From Streptomyces sp. DG1A-41 (lineage in GTDB: Bacteria > Actinomycetota > Actinomycetes > Streptomycetales > Streptomycetaceae): a stretch of DNA of 64,000 nt. The DNA is taken from the NCBI RefSeq assembly GCF_037055355.1, contig NZ_CP146350.1:930001-994000 (forward strand), given 5' to 3'. Positions 49,945 through 59,066 of this stretch are shown here, one piece after another (the stretch's first letter is position 1; every line of letters begins with the position of its first letter). The notes beneath the pieces are model-generated. The model worked only from the letters and a program-made list of their open reading frames with translations. It ran no database searches and was not told where the DNA came from. The position numbers and the translations under genes were made by a program.

Positions 49945-50295
49945 ATGGTGATGAAGGTCTACTCGCCCGAGTTCAAGGCGGACGCTGTCGCGCTGTACCT
50001 GTCGGACCCGAGCCACACCTTCGAGGGCATCGGCAAGGACCTGGGGATCAGCCGGGAGACGCTGCGCAACTGGGTCCGGGCCGAGCGGGCCCGCCACGGC
50101 GGGGACAGCACGACGAGCACGAGCACGGAGAAGAACACGGTGGATTCCCCGCCGACGGCCGAAGAGCTTCAGGCCGAGAACGAGGCCCTGCGCCGGGAAT
50201 TGGCGGCGGTGCGCAAGGAGAACCAGAAACTGGCCACCGAGCGCGACATCCTGCGCAAAGCGACGAAGTTTTTCGCACAAGAGATGACCTGGTGA
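49945..50295 (+). CDS. IS3-family transposase OrfA
   Basis: 116 residues. The N-terminal HTH (YSPEFKADAVALYLSDPSHT, IGKDLGISRETLRNWVR) binds the inverted repeats; the C-terminus is a heptad-rich leucine-zipper segment (LQAENEALRRELAAVRKEN) for dimerisation. Ends DILRKATKFFAQEMTW, the usual IS3 OrfA ending. A T5 run at about 50270-50274 near the 3' end could permit -1 frameshifting to make an OrfAB fusion. Confidence 0.93.
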   Translation: MVMKVYSPEFKADAVALYLSDPSHTFEGIGKDLGISRETLRNWVRAERARHGGDSTTSTSTEKNTVDSPPTAEELQAENEALRRELAAVRKENQKLATERDILRKATKFFAQEMTW

Positions 50296-51179
50296 ACCGC
50301 TTCCAGTTCATTGAGGACCACCACCGCGCCTGGGGCGTGAAGCGGTTGTGCGCCGTGCTGGAGGTCGCCCGCTCCAGCTTCTACAAGTGGCGGGCCGGCC
50401 GCGCGGCCCGCGCGGCACGTGAGCGGGCCGACGTCGCGCTTGCCGAGCGGATCCGGACCGTGCACGCCGAGTGGGACGGCACCTACGGCCGTCCCCGGAT
50501 CACCGCCGAGCTGCGCGACGACGGCGAGCGCGTGAACCACAAGCGCGTCGGACGAGTGATGCGGAAGTTCGGCATCGCCGGACTGCGGCTGCGCAAGCGC
50601 CAGGTCACCACCGTGCCCGAACCGTCCGCCACCCCGGTGGCGGACCTGTTCCGGCGCGACTTCACCGCGAGCGCGCCGAACACCAAGTACGTCGGCGACA
50701 TCACCTACCTGCCGGTGGGCGACGGCGAGTTCCTGTATCTGTCGACGGTCATCGACTGCTTCTCACGCCGCCTGGTGGGCTGGTCGATCGCCGACCACAT
50801 GCGCACCGAGCTGATCGCCGACGCGCTCCGGGCCGCTGCCGCGACCCGCGGCAGCCTGGCCGGCGCTGTCTTTCACAGCGATCACGGAGCCCAGTACACC
50901 TCCCGTTATTTCGCCGAAGTCTGCGCCGAGTTGGGGGTGCGGCAGTCGATGGGCGCGGTCGGCACCTCGGCGGACAACGCCCTCGCCGAGTCGTTCAATG
51001 CCGCTCTCAAACGCGAGACACTGCGCGGTGCCCGCTGCTTCGACGGCGCCCGCGCCTGCCGCCTGGCCGTCTTCGGTTGGATCACCCGCTACAACACCCG
51101 CCGACGGCACTCGGCGAATGGACAGCAGGCGCCGATCGCCTACGAGCAGCAGTCAGCTACCCTGACACTTGCCGCATAA
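50292..51179 (+). CDS. IS3-family transposase OrfB (DDE integrase domain)
   Basis: 295 residues from GTG 50292, which overlaps the orfA stop. It has the HTH_21-like start (FQFIEDHHRAWGVKRLCAVL) and an rve integrase core with the DDE triad: Asp in TKYVGDITYLP, Asp in VFHSDHGAQYTS and Glu in DNALAESFNAALKRE. Ending NTRRRHSANGQQAP is typical. All residues needed for catalysis are present. Confidence 0.94.
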   Translation: MNRFQFIEDHHRAWGVKRLCAVLEVARSSFYKWRAGRAARAARERADVALAERIRTVHAEWDGTYGRPRITAELRDDGERVNHKRVGRVMRKFGIAGLRLRKRQVTTVPEPSATPVADLFRRDFTASAPNTKYVGDITYLPVGDGEFLYLSTVIDCFSRRLVGWSIADHMRTELIADALRAAAATRGSLAGAVFHSDHGAQYTSRYFAEVCAELGVRQSMGAVGTSADNALAESFNAALKRETLRGARCFDGARACRLAVFGWITRYNTRRRHSANGQQAPIAYEQQSATLTLAA

Positions 51180-51217
51180 CGACACGAACAGGTGTCCACC
51201 CTCCGGGGACAAGGCCC

Positions 51218-51637
51218 GACGTGGAAGGCCGGCGCGTCTGCATCTTTCGGATCTGCCAGCTCGTCCACTACATCGATGAACTCAGCAATGCTGCCTGGCC
51301 AGCCGTGCGTCAAGATCAGAGGAGTGGCATCCGCGCGCGCGGATCGGCGGTGCAGGAAGTGGATTCCCAGATCATCAATGGTCGTGCGGAACTGGCCGAT
51401 ACGGTCAAGGCGCTCTTCGAACGACCGCCAGTTGTACCCGGTGCGCCAGTAGCTCACGACATCCACGAGGTCGGCGAGAGGAACGCCCTGCTCCCATCGG
51501 CGAGGGTCGGGCGCGGCGCGATAGACGGTCTCAGCCTCCGGTAGTCGCGCCGCCGCCAGTCGCGCGCGCAGATCGTCGAGGTCAGCGTCAGTCGCGCGGG
51601 CTTCAAAGGCTTGCACGTCGCTGGTTGGACGGGGCAT
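51218..51637 (-). pseudogene. Epoxide hydrolase, N-terminal part (cut by the IS element)
   Basis: 140 codons from ATG 51637 to the target-site duplication: the epoxide-hydrolase N-terminal domain (FEARATDADLDDLRARLAAA, RTGYNWRSFEERLDRI) and the oxyanion loop LTHGWPGSIAEF. Translation now runs into the IS and stops. Its start lies 103 bp from the divergent CGNR regulator gene, whose candidate operators lie between them, so the regulator probably controlled it. Confidence 0.9.
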
Positions 51638-51679
51638 GGGGCCTCCTGGCCGTCGTGGAACCGGCTACGACCTACAACG

Positions 51680-51738
51680 AACCGGCTAAGGCGGTTCTAG
51701 CAGTCCTGGGAGCCCCGCTGCAACCCGCTAAGGTGGTT
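51680..51738. promoter_or_regulatory. Paired operator-like repeats before the CGNR regulator
   Basis: Two related 17-mers, AACCGGCTAAGGCGGTT (51680-51696) and AACCCGCTAAGGTGGTT (51722-51738), each with inverted AACC...GGTT arms, 42 bp apart; a half site AACCGGCTA lies at 51659-51667. The second copy ends 2 bp before the regulator ATG. The layout suits autoregulation and control of the divergent epoxide hydrolase gene. Confidence 0.6.
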
Positions 51739-51740
51739 CC

Positions 51741-52316
51741 ATGCGCGCTGCGTTCCCTGACTTCCGCCTCGGCAACGTGCTGGCGACCAGCTTCACGGGG
51801 ACTCTGTCGGAGCGTCACGGCAACCCCGTGGAGCGCATTCCCACACCGCACCGACTCGTCGACTGGCTGGCAGTGAACGGCCTCGCCGTGGACTCCTGCA
51901 CCCCTGCCCAGCTCGACCTCGCTCGGGAACTGAGGGAGTCGATTCACGCCGCCGCGACAGCGGCCGCGCTCCAGGACGCTCTCCCTGCGTCCGCTGTCCA
52001 AGTCATCAATGACTGCAGCGTTCTGGGTCGGGCCGCGGCGATCCTGACGCCCGAGGGTGAGCGGCGATGGCGGCTCAGCTCGGCATCCCGCGTGGAAGAC
52101 GCCCTCAGCGTGATCGCCGACGACGCGATCAGCGTCATCGCAGGCGAACGAGACGGAAAATTGGCCTTGTGCGCATCACCCACCTGCCAAGCCGCCTTCT
52201 TCGACACCAGCCGAAGTCGCACCCGCAAATGGTGTGACATGAACACGTGCGGGAATCGTCAGAAGAAGGCGCGCTTCAATGCCAAACAGCGCAAAAATCC
52301 GAGATCAGCGGAGTGA
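51741..52316 (+). CDS. ABATE-domain/CGNR zinc-finger transcriptional regulator
   Basis: 191 residues. The N-terminal part (GNVLATSFTGTLSERHG, VDWLAVNGL) fits the ABATE (putative stress-induced regulator) domain, and the C-terminus has the CGNR zinc finger: CASPTCQAAFFDTSRSRTRK, WCDMNTCGNRQKKARF. Such proteins are stand-alone regulators that often control a divergent catabolic gene. The ATG follows the operator-like repeat with almost no leader. Confidence 0.9.
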   Translation: MRAAFPDFRLGNVLATSFTGTLSERHGNPVERIPTPHRLVDWLAVNGLAVDSCTPAQLDLARELRESIHAAATAAALQDALPASAVQVINDCSVLGRAAAILTPEGERRWRLSSASRVEDALSVIADDAISVIAGERDGKLALCASPTCQAAFFDTSRSRTRKWCDMNTCGNRQKKARFNAKQRKNPRSAE

Positions 52317-52442
52317 TCCTCACCTCGGTACATCCAAGTGGACCAGGATGAAAGTTCTTGCCGCACCCAGAAAGAACCTCACCGACCACATCGCCCGGCG
52401 CTTGCTTGTAGCTGGTGGATTTTTGTTGTCTCCGCCCTGCGC

Positions 52443-53420
52443 TCAGGCCAGTCCGGCGCGGATTTCCTCGGCGCCGATGTCGATCTGACGGAGGCCCAGA
52501 TGCGGTCCCACCGGCAGACCGAGAAGCCGGTTGCCCGAACGCTCCGTTCTGGGCAGGCTGCCGACAGCGTATCCCAGCCCTCTGTAGACCGGCTGACGAT
52601 GCATCGGTGGGGAATGGAGCGCATTGCATTCGATGCCCTGCGCGAAGAGGTGAGCGGCCAGCGCATCTGTCCGATCAAGCTCGATGACGTAGTTCCGCCA
52701 AGCATGACGGAAGCCTGCCTTTTCTCCCGGCAGATCGGCCAGGCCGGCGAGACGCCGGTATAGCGGTCGGCCTGAGCACGGCGCACCGCCAGCGTCTCGT
52801 CGAGATGGGGCAGCTTCGCGCGCAGGACGGCCGCCTGCATCTCGTCCATCTGCTGGTTGTGCTCCTCCGTCTCGTGGTGCAGGCCGAGGATCCCCTTCGG
52901 GCCGTAGTGCCGTCCACGAGCCTGACCGTCGGACGCGAGCCTGCGGATCCGGTCTGCCAGAGCGGCGTCCTGTGTCGTGCAGGCGCCCGCGGCTCCATAG
53001 GCTGCGAGATGCTTCCCAGGGGCGAAGCTGAAGCAGGTGACATCGGCCGAGCTGCCGAGTCTCCTGCCGTCGATCTCCGCGCCGAGCGCGAGACAGGCAT
53101 CCTCGACGAGCGCGAGGCCACGACGATCGGCGATGCGCCGCATCTCGATCATGTCGGCGGGATGGCAGTACATGTCGACAGGCAGCAGAGCGCGTGTCCG
53201 TGGCGTGATCGCGGCTTCGCAGGCGGTTGTGTCGATGCATCGGGACTCAGGGTCGATGTCGACCCAGACCACGGACGCACCGACCCCGCTGATCGCCGCC
53301 GATCCGGCGAGATCGGTATGGGCAACCGTGATGACTTCGTCTCCCGGTCCGATTCCGAGCGCGCGCAGCGCGGCTGTCAGACCGGCCGTACCCGAGCCCA
53401 CGGCGCAGCGTGCCGCGCGT
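52443..53420 (-). pseudogene. DegT/DnrJ/EryC1-type PLP aminotransferase remnant
   Basis: The N-terminal 50 or so residues are gone; the frame picks up at GSGTAGLTAALRALGIGPGD and continues EVITVAHTDL, then the Asp and Lys regions VEDACLALGAEIDG and CFSFAPGKHLAAYGAAGA (Schiff-base Lys in PGKHL). Near 52754 one C appears to be missing: ADRYTG-RLAGLADLPG resumes in the next frame and runs through FRHAWRNYVIELDRTDAL to QIDIGAEEIRAGLA and a stop at 52443. Family members make amino sugars or aminohydroxybenzoate-like compounds, but no such pathway is nearby. Confidence 0.75.
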
Positions 53421-53490
53421 CGACCGGCCGGACACAAGGATGAAGTCTCCGGCACGCGCGGCGTGTTCGTAGGTCAGGCCCGGCGCGACG
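53400..53490 (-). pseudogene. Possible RidA-like N-terminal fragment
   Basis: Before the aminotransferase remnant, in another frame, the sequence GLTYEHAARAGDFILVSG matches the start pattern of RidA/YjgF proteins (Y..A..AGD...VSG). It stops being recognisable at about 53400, where the aminotransferase sequence begins, so two genes appear to have been joined by a deletion. Support is one short motif only. Confidence 0.4.
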
Positions 53491-53499
53491 TCGTCGGGG

Positions 53500-53658
53500 C
53501 TGGAGGTTTCGACTGGATTGGGAGGGCTTCTTTGCTGTTGGGATGTCAGAGTCGGATGAGGACGAGTTCGGCCACGCCTCGTCCGATGGCGAGGGCTTCC
53601 TTGGGATGGGGAAGTTCTCGCGGAAGGCCCCCGCCCTGTCACCGCTGTCGGCGCCGGC
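53500..53658. other. Short gene-poor stretch
   Basis: A stretch of about 160 bp between the remnant pair and the end of the amine operon, of lower G+C in part (around 53520-53560). No gene, clear hairpin or promoter was read. Confidence 0.4.
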
Positions 53659-54942
53659 TCAGCGCAGGCGGTCCTTCGCCTTGTAGTAGGCACCGCCGAA
53701 CGGCAGGAACCACGGAGTGCCGTTGTAGAAGGGGACGGGGACCTTGGGGAAGCCGAGGCCGCGCAGGGGGTTGGCCTCCGGTTTGCCGTCCATCATCTCG
53801 GCCACGGCCCGGCCCATGTAGGTGGCCATCTGGACACCGTGGCCGCAGTAACCCATGGAGTAGTACAGGCCGTTGACCTCGCCCGCGTGCGGCAGCCGGT
53901 CCCAGGAGAAGCCGACCATGCCGCCCCACACGTAGTCGACCCGCACCCCGGCGAGCTGCGGGAAGATCTCGGTCATCTCCCGCTTCAGGACATCGCCGCT
54001 CTTGACGTCGGAGGCCGGGTTGGAGGGGGCGAAGCGGGCCCGGCCGCCGAAGGCGAGGCGGTGGTCGGGGGTGAGGCGGATGTAGTGGCCGATGTTCTTG
54101 GAATCGACCACCAGGCGGCCGTTCGGGATCAGCGCCTTGGCGCGTGCCTCGCCGAGCGGCTCGGTGACGATGATGAAGCTGCCCACGTTGATGAGCCGCT
54201 TGCGGAACCAGGGCAGCGCCTTGTCGGTGTAGGCGTCGGTCGCCGCCATCACCTGCTTGGCACGGATCGTGCCGCCCAGGGTCTCGACCACGAAGCCGCC
54301 GCCCGGCAGGCGGGTGAGACCGGTCGCCGCGTTGCGCTCGTGGATCTCCGCGCCCGCCCGCTCCGCCGCCTCGGCGAGACCGTGGACGTACTTGCCGACG
54401 TGCAGGGCGGCGCTCAGCGGGTCGAGCAGGGCGCCGTGGTAGTAGTCCGAGTTCAGCTCGGACTTGAGTTCACCGCGGGTGAGGAGCTGCGTCTCGTGGT
54501 CGAAGTTGTCGGCCAGGTCGCGCTGGGTGGCCCGCATCGCCTCGAAGTGCTGCGGCTTGAAGGCGACTCCGAGCCGGCCGGCGCGGTGGAAGTCGCAGTC
54601 GATCCGCTCCGTCCGCGTGATCTCCTCGACCACGTCGACCGCCTCGCGGAAGGCGTCGTACAGCTCGCGTGCCCGCTCCTGGCCGTAGCGCTTGCGGGCC
54701 TCGGCGGGGCTGATGGTGAGCCCCTGGGTGCACATGCTGCCGTTGCGGCCGGAGGCGCCCGAGCCGATCTTGTCCTTCTCGACGAGGACGACCCGGGCCC
54801 CCTTGCGTGCGGTGTGGTAGGCGGTGGACAGGCCGGTGAGGCCGCCGCCGATGACCACCACGTCCGCCTCCTCGGGCAAATCCTTCCCGGAACGGTCGGG
54901 CAGGGCTGGAGCGGTGTCGAGCCAGTAGGGGATCTGTTTCAT
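53659..54942 (-). CDS. FAD-dependent amine oxidase (PuuB-like)
   Basis: 427 residues from ATG 54942. Dinucleotide-binding GGG motif in VVVIGGGLTGLSTAYHTARK near residue 28, SGRNGSMCTQGL, FHRAGRLGVAFKP and, near the C-terminus, VDYVWGGMVGFSWDRLPHAG and YYSMGYCGHGVQMATYMGR, the DAO-family pattern of gamma-glutamylputrescine oxidase-type enzymes. It would oxidise a primary or secondary amine to an aldehyde with H2O2 release. Last gene of the operon. Confidence 0.87.
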   Translation of the reverse strand: MKQIPYWLDTAPALPDRSGKDLPEEADVVVIGGGLTGLSTAYHTARKGARVVLVEKDKIGSGASGRNGSMCTQGLTISPAEARKRYGQERARELYDAFREAVDVVEEITRTERIDCDFHRAGRLGVAFKPQHFEAMRATQRDLADNFDHETQLLTRGELKSELNSDYYHGALLDPLSAALHVGKYVHGLAEAAERAGAEIHERNAATGLTRLPGGGFVVETLGGTIRAKQVMAATDAYTDKALPWFRKRLINVGSFIIVTEPLGEARAKALIPNGRLVVDSKNIGHYIRLTPDHRLAFGGRARFAPSNPASDVKSGDVLKREMTEIFPQLAGVRVDYVWGGMVGFSWDRLPHAGEVNGLYYSMGYCGHGVQMATYMGRAVAEMMDGKPEANPLRGLGFPKVPVPFYNGTPWFLPFGGAYYKAKDRLR

Positions 54943-54983
54943 GACGTGCGTCCTCTGTGTTCTCTGTCCGTTGTCGCCCTGGG

Positions 54984-55649
54984 TCAGCAGCCGAGCAGCT
55001 TCGGCAGGCCCGACAGGTCGGGCAGTTCGTCGTAGGGCTGGTAGTCGGCGCTGCCGGGGCGGCCGAAGCGGTTGATCCACACGCGGCGCTTCAGGCCGAG
55101 GTCGCGGGTGGGGATGTGGTCGTACTCCCAGCCCTGGGCGGTGTGGATGACCTGGGACGGCTCGACGCCCATGCTCGTGAAGGCGTGCTCGAAGGTCTGG
55201 CGGTCCGGCTTGTAGGCGCCGGCCTGCTGGGCGGTGATGACGTAGTCGAACTCCACGCCGATGTTCTCGACGTTGCGCGCGATCAGGTTGTCGTCGGTGT
55301 TGGAGATGATGGCGATCTCGTACTTGGTCTTGAGCTGACGCAGTGCCTCCGGGACCTCGGGGAACGGGCCGAAGGTGGGTACGGCCTCGACCAGGGCGTC
55401 GCCGTCGGAGGTGCGGTACTCCAGACCGTGCAGGCGCATGGCGTTGCGCAGGCTGGAGTGCAGGATCTCGTGGTAGGGGCGGTAGGCCTCCAGGACGGCC
55501 TGGAAGCGCATGACGCGGAAGTCGTCGAGGAACTCGTCGACGTCCAGGTTGTCCAGGTCGAGACGGTCCGCGAGGACCTTCAGGGTGGTGGGGCCGAGCT
55601 GGAAGTCGACCAGGGTGCCATAGGCGTCGAAGGTGACGATCTCTCGCAT
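54984..55649 (-). CDS. HAD-family hydrolase (haloacid dehalogenase type II-like)
   Basis: 221 residues from ATG 55649 (five codons further upstream is less likely). Motif I is FDAYGTLVDF with the nucleophile Asp, motif II IISNTDDN, motif III Lys in AGAYKPDRQTF, and motif IV region HTAQGWEYDHIPTRDLGL. The type II dehalogenase look is clear, but in this operon it more likely acts on a phosphorylated or amine-derived intermediate; the substrate cannot be read from sequence. Confidence 0.85.
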   Translation of the reverse strand: MREIVTFDAYGTLVDFQLGPTTLKVLADRLDLDNLDVDEFLDDFRVMRFQAVLEAYRPYHEILHSSLRNAMRLHGLEYRTSDGDALVEAVPTFGPFPEVPEALRQLKTKYEIAIISNTDDNLIARNVENIGVEFDYVITAQQAGAYKPDRQTFEHAFTSMGVEPSQVIHTAQGWEYDHIPTRDLGLKRRVWINRFGRPGSADYQPYDELPDLSGLPKLLGC

Positions 55650-55695
55650 GGTGTCCAGCCTCAATTCGTGGATGGGGAAAGGGAATTCGGGAGCT

Positions 55696-56634
55696 TCAGA
55701 CGACGCGTTCGCCGGGGGTGACGATCGCGTCCAGGGCGGCCAGGTCGGCCGCGTCGGGGATCCAGTCGGCCGCCGCGGCGTTGGCGGTGACCTGGCCGGG
55801 GTTCATGGCACCGCAGATGACCGAGCCGACCGCGGGCAGCGCGGCCAGTCCGCCCACGGCGACCTGGAGGAGGCTCAGGCCGCGCTCGGCGGCGTACGCC
55901 GTGAGCGCCTCGACACGGTCGAGGGCCGCGTCGGTGAGCCAGCCCTGCCGCCAGGACAGCCGGCTGCCGGGCGGGGGCTCCTCACCGCGCCGGTACTTGC
56001 CGCTGAGCAGGCCGTTGGCCAGCGGGTAGTACGGCAGCAGCCCGATGCCGTGGCGCAGGCAGGCGGGGATCAGGTCGGCCTCCACGCTGCGGTCGAGCAG
56101 GTGGTAGCGGGCCTGCGTGCTGACGAAGGCGTCGGTGAGCTGCTCGGCGGGGAGGTTCGAGCAGCCGATGTGGCCGATCTTGCCCTCGTCCACCAGCTCC
56201 CGCAGCGCGGCGACCGTCTCCTCCAGCGGGGTGACGCCGTCCGGCTCGTGGTACTGGTACAGGTCGATCCGGTCGGTGCCGAGGCGGCGCAGCGAGGCTT
56301 CAACGGCGTGGCGGATGTACGCGCGGGCACCGCGTGGGCCGTACCGGTCGGCCTCCGGGCCCATCTCCATGCCGAACTTGGTGGCGAGGACGACGTCATC
56401 ACGGCGGCCCTTGAGGGCGGCACCGAGGAGACGTTCACCGTCGCCGCGGGCACCGCCCAGGTCGCCGAACCCGCCGTACATGTCGGCGGTGTCGAACAGG
56501 GTGATCCCGGCGTCGAGAGCCGCGTGGACGACGGCTTTCGTGCCCTCCTCGTCCAAGCGGGAGCCGAAGTTGTTGCCGCCGACGCCGACGACGGAGACGA
56601 CCGGGCCGCGTTCGCCCAGCGTGCGATACCTCAT
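55696..56634 (-). CDS. Aldo-keto reductase
   Basis: 312 residues. Catalytic tetrad: Asp and Tyr in LFDTADMYGGFG, Lys in VVLATKFGMEMG, His in DLYQYHEPDGVT. NADPH site near the C-terminus in SVICGAMNPGQVTANAAA. It would interconvert an aldehyde and an alcohol. Its ATG overlaps the aldehyde dehydrogenase stop (ATGA), so both act on the same pathway, perhaps as alternate fates of an amine-derived aldehyde. Confidence 0.9.
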   Translation of the reverse strand: MRYRTLGERGPVVSVVGVGGNNFGSRLDEEGTKAVVHAALDAGITLFDTADMYGGFGDLGGARGDGERLLGAALKGRRDDVVLATKFGMEMGPEADRYGPRGARAYIRHAVEASLRRLGTDRIDLYQYHEPDGVTPLEETVAALRELVDEGKIGHIGCSNLPAEQLTDAFVSTQARYHLLDRSVEADLIPACLRHGIGLLPYYPLANGLLSGKYRRGEEPPPGSRLSWRQGWLTDAALDRVEALTAYAAERGLSLLQVAVGGLAALPAVGSVICGAMNPGQVTANAAAADWIPDAADLAALDAIVTPGERVV

Positions 56635-58093
56635 GACCGGTCCCCGAATCCGATGCAGACGTTCTTCGTCTGGGTGTAGCTCGCCAGCGCTTCGAGACCC
56701 TTCTCCCGGCCCCAGCCGCTGTGCTTGTAGCCGCCGAAGGGGAGCTCGACGCCGGTGCCGACACCGGTGGCGTTGACGTAGACCTGTCCGGCGCGGATGC
56801 CCTCGGCCAGGCGCATCGCCTTGTCGATGTCACGGGTCCAGACGTAGGAGGACAGGCCGTACGGGCTGTCGTTGGCGATCTCGAGGGCGTCGTCGGCGTC
56901 GTCGAACTCGATGACGGTGACAACGGGTCCGAAGATCTCCTCGCGGGCGCACCGGGCCTGGTTGGTCAGGCCGGTGAGGACGGTCGGCTCGATGTAATAG
57001 CCGTCGGCGAGTTCGGGGGCGGCCGGGGCGCCTCCCCGACCCGCGCCACGGCTCCTTCCTGCCCGGCCAGTTCCAGATATTCGAGGACCCGGTCGCGCTG
57101 CCGGGCGGCGACCAGCGGGCCGATGTCCGGGTCCGTGAGACCCGGACCGACGCGCAGGCCCGCGATCTTCTCGACCAACCGGTCCAGCAACTCCTCGGCG
57201 CCTCGCTGGAGCAGCAGCCGGGTGCCCGCCGAGCACATCTGCCCGGCGTTGCTGAACGACGCGCCCAGGACGGCGTTCAGCGCCAGGTCGAAGTCGGCGT
57301 CCGCGAAGACGACGAACGGCGACTTCCCGCCCAGCTCCGTCACGGAGGGCACCACGTTGGCGGCGGCCGCCTGGGCGACCTTGATGCCGGTCGGCACCGA
57401 GCCGGTGAAGGTGACCTGGTCGATGCCGGGGTGCCCGGCGAGGGCGGCGCCGGTCTCCCCGTCGCCGGGTACGACGTTCAGCACGCCCGGCGGCAGCCCG
57501 CACTCCAGAGCGATACGGCCGATCTCCAGCGGGGTGAGCGGCGCCTCCGGGGAGGGCTTGAGCACCACCGTGCAGCCCGCGGCCAGTGCGGGCGCCGAGC
57601 CCCGTGCGGTGTTCTGGAGCGGGTAGTTGAACGGGATGATTTGGCCGGAGACCCCGATCGGCTCGCGGACGGTGTAGTCGATCAGACCGGGGCCGAGGGG
57701 GATGGTCGTGCCGCCGAGCTTGTCGGTGACGCCCGCGTAGAACTCGAAGTAGCGGGCGGCGGACTCGACATCGGCCTTCGCCTGGCTGAGCGGCTTGCCG
57801 ACGTCCTGGCACTCCAGACGCGCCAGCCACTCGCCCTCGCGCCGGATCGCCTCCGCGATGCGGAACAGGAGCCTGCCCCGGTCCGCGGCGCGCATCCGCG
57901 CCCACTCGGGGGAGGTGAACGCCGCGCGCGCCGCCGCCACCGCTTGGTCGACGTCCGCCGGGCCGGCGTGGGCGACCTCTGCGAGGGCCGTGCCGTCCGA
58001 CGGGTCGAGGACCGTGAAGCTCCGGCCGTCGGCGGCAGAGACCTGCTTTCCGTCGATCAGCAGCAGCTCGGTCAGCGGGAGTTCGCCGCTCAT
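56631..58093 (-). pseudogene. Aldehyde dehydrogenase (PuuC/GabD-like) with one frameshift
   Basis: Read across the break it is a full ALDH of about 487 residues: IIPFNYPLQNTARGSAPALA, FTGSVPTG, ELGGKSPFVVF with the base Glu, the catalytic Cys in NAGQMCSAGTRL, then after the break [32 protein letters not shown] and the end ALASYTQTKNVCIGF. The break is in the C4 run at 57034-57037 (G4 on the coding strand); one more base gives VGGGAPAAPELADG and a continuous frame. It may be a sequencing error. ATG 58093 overlaps the upstream stop, stop overlaps the reductase start. Confidence 0.85.
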
Positions 58094-59043
58094 GGCTGGA
58101 TCTCCCCCTGCACCTCACCGAAGATGACGACCTCGTCGCCCGGGCGGACGGTGCGGATCCGGCGCACCCAGAGCACGATGCCGTCCTGCGGGGCGCGGAC
58201 CTCCTCCAGCGTGTTGCCGTAGTGGTCGACGATCTGGGCGATCAGGTCTCCTTCCTTGCAGGTCTCGCCGGGCTCGGCCTGGCCGAGGAAGAAGCCGCCG
58301 GCGGCGGACCGGGCGAAGGTGCCGGAGACGGTCGTGTAGCTGTCACGCAGCTCCGCCTCGCCGTCGATCATGCCGAGTTGGCGCATGATGTTGCGGATCG
58401 AGTGGACGTGCAGGGCGACGTTCTGCTCGCGGTAGGTGCCGCCGCCCGCCTCGATGGTGACGGCGGGCTTGCCGGCCGCGAGGGTGGGGTGGCGGACTGT
58501 GCCGCCCCACTTGCCGCCCTTCCAGACCAGTTCGTGCCCGGCCGCGAGGGCGAGGTCGGTCGCCAGGTCCTCATAGCCGCCCTGGAGGATGACGAGCGGG
58601 GCGATCTCGCCGAACGTGCCGCCCGTGTGCAGGTCGACCAGGGCGTCGATGGCGGGCACGACCTGCTCGACGAAGGTTGCGGCCAGGCGCAGCGAGTACG
58701 AGCCGTCCGCGTCACCCGGGAAGATCCGGTTGAGGTTCAGGTAGTCCAGGCCGCTGGTGCGGGCCGCCGCCTCGAAGGCGGGGGTGTTCATGCAGGGGAT
58801 GCCGACGAGGGTGCCGCGCAGACCGGCCGGGTCGACCGCGGCGAGGACGCGGCGGATGGCCTCCTGGCCGTCGTACTCGTCACCGTGGACACCGGCGTCC
58901 ACGCACAGCACGGGGCCGTCCTCGGTGCCGTTGACGACGATCAGCGGGATGCCGAGCTCCACGCCGTACGTGCTGGTGCCGACCGGGATCAGACCCTGGG
59001 CGCGCTCGCCGGGGGCGACGGTCAGGGAACCGATGGAGTACAT
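58090..59043 (-). CDS. Succinylglutamate desuccinylase/aspartoacylase-family deacylase
   Basis: 317 residues from ATG 59043 with AAAGGAACGAC upstream. Zinc-peptidase M14-type motifs: CVDAGVHGDEYDGQEAI (His and Glu ligands), NLNRIFPGD, VDLHTGG (third His) and the late catalytic Glu in VTIEAGGG. The C-terminal domain is the beta-rich one of DoeB/AstE relatives. Such enzymes remove an acyl group from an N-acyl amino compound, for instance N-acetyl-diaminobutyrate. Its place in an aminotransferase-dehydrogenase operon suggests an acylated diamine or amino acid as substrate. Confidence 0.87.
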   Translation of the reverse strand: MYSIGSLTVAPGERAQGLIPVGTSTYGVELGIPLIVVNGTEDGPVLCVDAGVHGDEYDGQEAIRRVLAAVDPAGLRGTLVGIPCMNTPAFEAAARTSGLDYLNLNRIFPGDADGSYSLRLAATFVEQVVPAIDALVDLHTGGTFGEIAPLVILQGGYEDLATDLALAAGHELVWKGGKWGGTVRHPTLAAGKPAVTIEAGGGTYREQNVALHVHSIRNIMRQLGMIDGEAELRDSYTTVSGTFARSAAGGFFLGQAEPGETCKEGDLIAQIVDHYGNTLEEVRAPQDGIVLWVRRIRTVRPGDEVVIFGEVQGEIQP

Positions 59044-59066
59044 GTCGTTCCTTTCGAAAAGGTGGA

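Larger units (their letters stand above)
49875..51217 (+). mobile_element. IS3-family insertion sequence, 1343 bp
   Basis: The ends are 28-bp inverted repeats (49875-49902 and 51190-51217) with mismatches only at positions 4 and 6; the inner 22 bases, starting TGTCCCCGGAGGGTGG, match perfectly. Flanking GAC copies form a 3-bp target duplication. Inside are orfA and orfB with a 4-base overlap in the -1 relation, the standard IS3 layout. Both genes appear intact, so the copy may be active. It sits inside an epoxide hydrolase gene on the opposite strand. Confidence 0.92.

Noticed and set aside
49881..51211. IS element limited to the perfect 22-bp inverted repeats
   Set aside because: With these ends no target duplication is found and the host gene does not rejoin in frame; extending by six bases gives 28-bp repeats, a GAC duplication and a continuous epoxide hydrolase.
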